From: JBAZYK01 sp964582265
Lineage (GTDB): Bacteria > Patescibacteriota > Gracilibacteria > UBA1369
NCBI GenBank assembly: GCA_964582265.1
Contig: CAZOQT010000005.1
Coordinates: 1-50,554, forward strand
DNA: 50,554 bases
Reading direction: 5' to 3'
The position numbers were made by a program, and so were the translations under genes. Below are positions 49,016 through 50,554 of the stretch, piece by piece. The first letter of the stretch is position 1. The number at the start of each line of letters is the position of its first letter. The notes under the pieces are model-generated. The model saw only the letters and a program-made list of their open reading frames with translations. It was not told the DNA's origin and did no database searches.

Positions 49016-50554
49016 ATGAAAAAATTCCTTTCACTCCAAAATCTTTGGTACCTACTCATTTTTTCAGTCCCGCTAATTTTAAATCCGTGGGGCAATATCC
49101 CTTATGAAATACCAAAAGTAGGCTATGCCATAATTTTTATTGGTGCCGGAATATTTCTTTTTTCGCTCAAAATTTTACTTGGAGAAAAAATCGCCCACAA
49201 CAAAAAAATCCTCATTTACACCGCACTTTGGCTAGCATCTCTAACACTTTCCACCATTTTTTCCATAAGCCCCAGCGAAAGCTTTTGGGGATTATACGAA
49301 CGCATGCAGGGCTTACTACAATGGATTTTCTACCTTGCACATTTCCTGATTTGTTTGCAAATTTTCCAGGACCGAAAAATCAAAAACATCTTTTTCAACC
49401 TTACACTTTTTTGTGGAGCACTGATTTCGATCTACGCCATTTTGCAATATTTTCACCTGGACCCATATCCAATCGGCGACATCAACAATTTTAGCGGCCG
49501 AGCTTACGCCACCATCGGCCAACCTAATATGTTAGGACAATGGCTGATTTTCCCTTTTTTTGTGAGCCTTTTCCGCGCCCTGGAGGCATTTAAAAACCCA
49601 ACCTCAAACGCAAAAAAAATCTTACAAACATTATCCGTAGCTATCATTTCCTTCGCCCTTTTCACCACTCTCAATCGCGCCACCTTTTTGGGCATCGGCG
49701 TGGCCATCGCCATTTTGATGTTCCAAAACTTAAAAGGAAAAATCGCCCCATTCCTGTTCACGGCCACAATCGGCATCACACTGGTAATTGTTTTGTTGAG
49801 TGGATCTTTCCGCTCCTTTGAGAGCCGCTCGATTTTGTGGAAAGGCGCGATCCCAATCATCACAAGCCATCCAATTATCGGCATCGGCCCGGAAGCCTAT
49901 TACCAAGCCAGCCAAACCGTGCTCACCAAAGACATTTATGAAACCGAAAGAATGTACGACTCGCCCGACCGCGTTCACAGTGAAGGCCTTCAGGTCTTGA
50001 TTGATCAAGGCATAATCGGCTTTTTGCTTTATTTGGTACCGATTATTTTTCTGGGATTTTGCATCATCAAAAATAAAACGGAATCATTAGAAAGCAAAAT
50101 TGCTATGTCCGCATTAATTGCCACTTATGTTTCTTTGCAATTCAGCTTCACCTTCTCTGCGGAAATGATTTACTTTCTGGCTTTTTGGACGATCTTGCTG
50201 TCGGAAGTTACGACTTTCAGGATGGTAACTTTGCCGCAAAAAAGCAAAGCATTAAAATTGTTGCTGGCTCCTGTCATTTTGGGCGCATTTCTGATCGCTT
50301 TCTTCTCGTTCAATTACTCCATCAACATCGTCAAAGCGGACCAAAATTTAAGTAAAGCGCTCAAAATGTTTTTTGTGGATCAAAATGCGTCCTGGAGTTT
50401 ATTTAACAAAACAATTTCTCAAAATCCGCATAATTCCTATTATTTAAACCTTTCCATCAGCCTTTTTGGTTCGCCAATGTTCATCAAGGGCAATCCTGAA
50501 CTTATAAATATTTTAACTCAACAGGATCAAAATTACGCCAAGCTCACCAATCAA
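49016..50554 (+). CDS. O-antigen ligase / Wzy-type polymerase (partial)
   Basis: An integral membrane protein of at least 513 residues whose frame is open to the end of the window. About ten TM helices are seen. The family signatures of O-antigen ligase / PglL / Wzy proteins are present: GRAYATIGQPNMLGQWLIF (the common GNPN-type motif, here GQPN) and the periplasmic loop with SRSILWKGAIPIITSHPIIG and YDSPDRVHSEGLQVLIDQG. It joins or transfers surface glycans, which fits the envelope genes before it. Confidence 0.9.
   Translation, partial: MKKFLSLQNLWYLLIFSVPLILNPWGNIPYEIPKVGYAIIFIGAGIFLFSLKILLGEKIAHNKKILIYTALWLASLTLSTIFSISPSESFWGLYERMQGLLQWIFYLAHFLICLQIFQDRKIKNIFFNLTLFCGALISIYAILQYFHLDPYPIGDINNFSGRAYATIGQPNMLGQWLIFPFFVSLFRALEAFKNPTSNAKKILQTLSVAIISFALFTTLNRATFLGIGVAIAILMFQNLKGKIAPFLFTATIGITLVIVLLSGSFRSFESRSILWKGAIPIITSHPIIGIGPEAYYQASQTVLTKDIYETERMYDSPDRVHSEGLQVLIDQGIIGFLLYLVPIIFLGFCIIKNKTESLESKIAMSALIATYVSLQFSFTFSAEMIYFLAFWTILLSEVTTFRMVTLPQKSKALKLLLAPVILGAFLIAFFSFNYSINIVKADQNLSKALKMFFVDQNASWSLFNKTISQNPHNSYYLNLSISLFGSPMFIKGNPELINILTQQDQNYAKLTNQ

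Noticed and set aside
1..50554. tRNA, rRNA, tmRNA or CRISPR elements
   Set aside because: I looked in the larger gaps for tRNA T-arm motifs (GGTTCGAAT-type), rRNA signatures and repeat-spacer arrays and saw none.

Overview
The window is a 50.5-kb piece of an AT-rich bacterial chromosome, most likely from the Candidate Phyla Radiation (Patescibacteria). The grounds are these. The large ribosomal cluster goes straight from rpsE to rplO with no rpmD (bL30/uL30), which is the known loss shared by CPR bacteria. Start codons of host genes almost never have a Shine-Dalgarno (SD) sequence. Several ribosomal proteins carry low-complexity Ala/Lys/Pro tails. The envelope genes are of the S-layer (SLH) type. 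Standard code 11 fits all genes. A Peregrinibacteria/Gracilibacteria-like assignment is possible because of the nearly complete pyrimidine pathway, but the sequence alone does not settle it.

Layout. 1-7600 is a str-type region: the 3' part of fusA and an intact tuf. Between them sits a five-gene carbamoyltransferase module (SxtJ-like, NodU-type carbamoyltransferase, SGNH protein, DUF5989 protein, second SGNH protein) plus one small orphan. 7600-25200 is one long run of S10, spc and alpha genes with secY, adk, map, infA, rpmJ, rpoA, and then rplM-rpsI, closed by a strong terminator. At least 14 of its intergenic gaps are built from a 7-nt repeat, (ATTAYTA)n or close variants. 25200-30800 holds two orphan genes, trmD, a Ca2+-type P-ATPase, a DUF167 gene and rsmA. 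30800-42400 holds pyrF, an LRR gene, pyrE, pyrK, pyrD (class 1B), pyrC, a second class-2-like pyrD, a CDF metal transporter and pyrB. Only carAB is missing for UMP synthesis from simple precursors. 42600-50554 is an envelope region: a large low-complexity protein, an SLH/beta-propeller S-layer protein, an HNH nuclease and the start of an O-antigen ligase-type gene.

The most striking element is at 35334-36267, inside the pyrimidine cluster and divergent from pyrD. It is a roughly 0.9-kb cassette with its own strong promoter, a boxB/boxA-like antitermination leader as in rRNA operons, a near-perfect inverted repeat enclosing the unit, a 29-codon leader ORF and a 153-aa orphan gene. About nine in ten codons of that gene end in G or C. 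Both cassette ORFs have good SD sequences, unlike the host genes around them. It looks like a foreign or specialised expression unit and is the best candidate for an undescribed system.

A second unusual theme is a 13-bp palindrome (GACCTCAAAGGTC and its complement). It occurs as an in-frame pair inside rsmA, as a perfect 26-bp palindrome that supplies the stop codons of both converging genes CDF and pyrB, and as single copies at the end of the second pyrD and just before the CDF gene.
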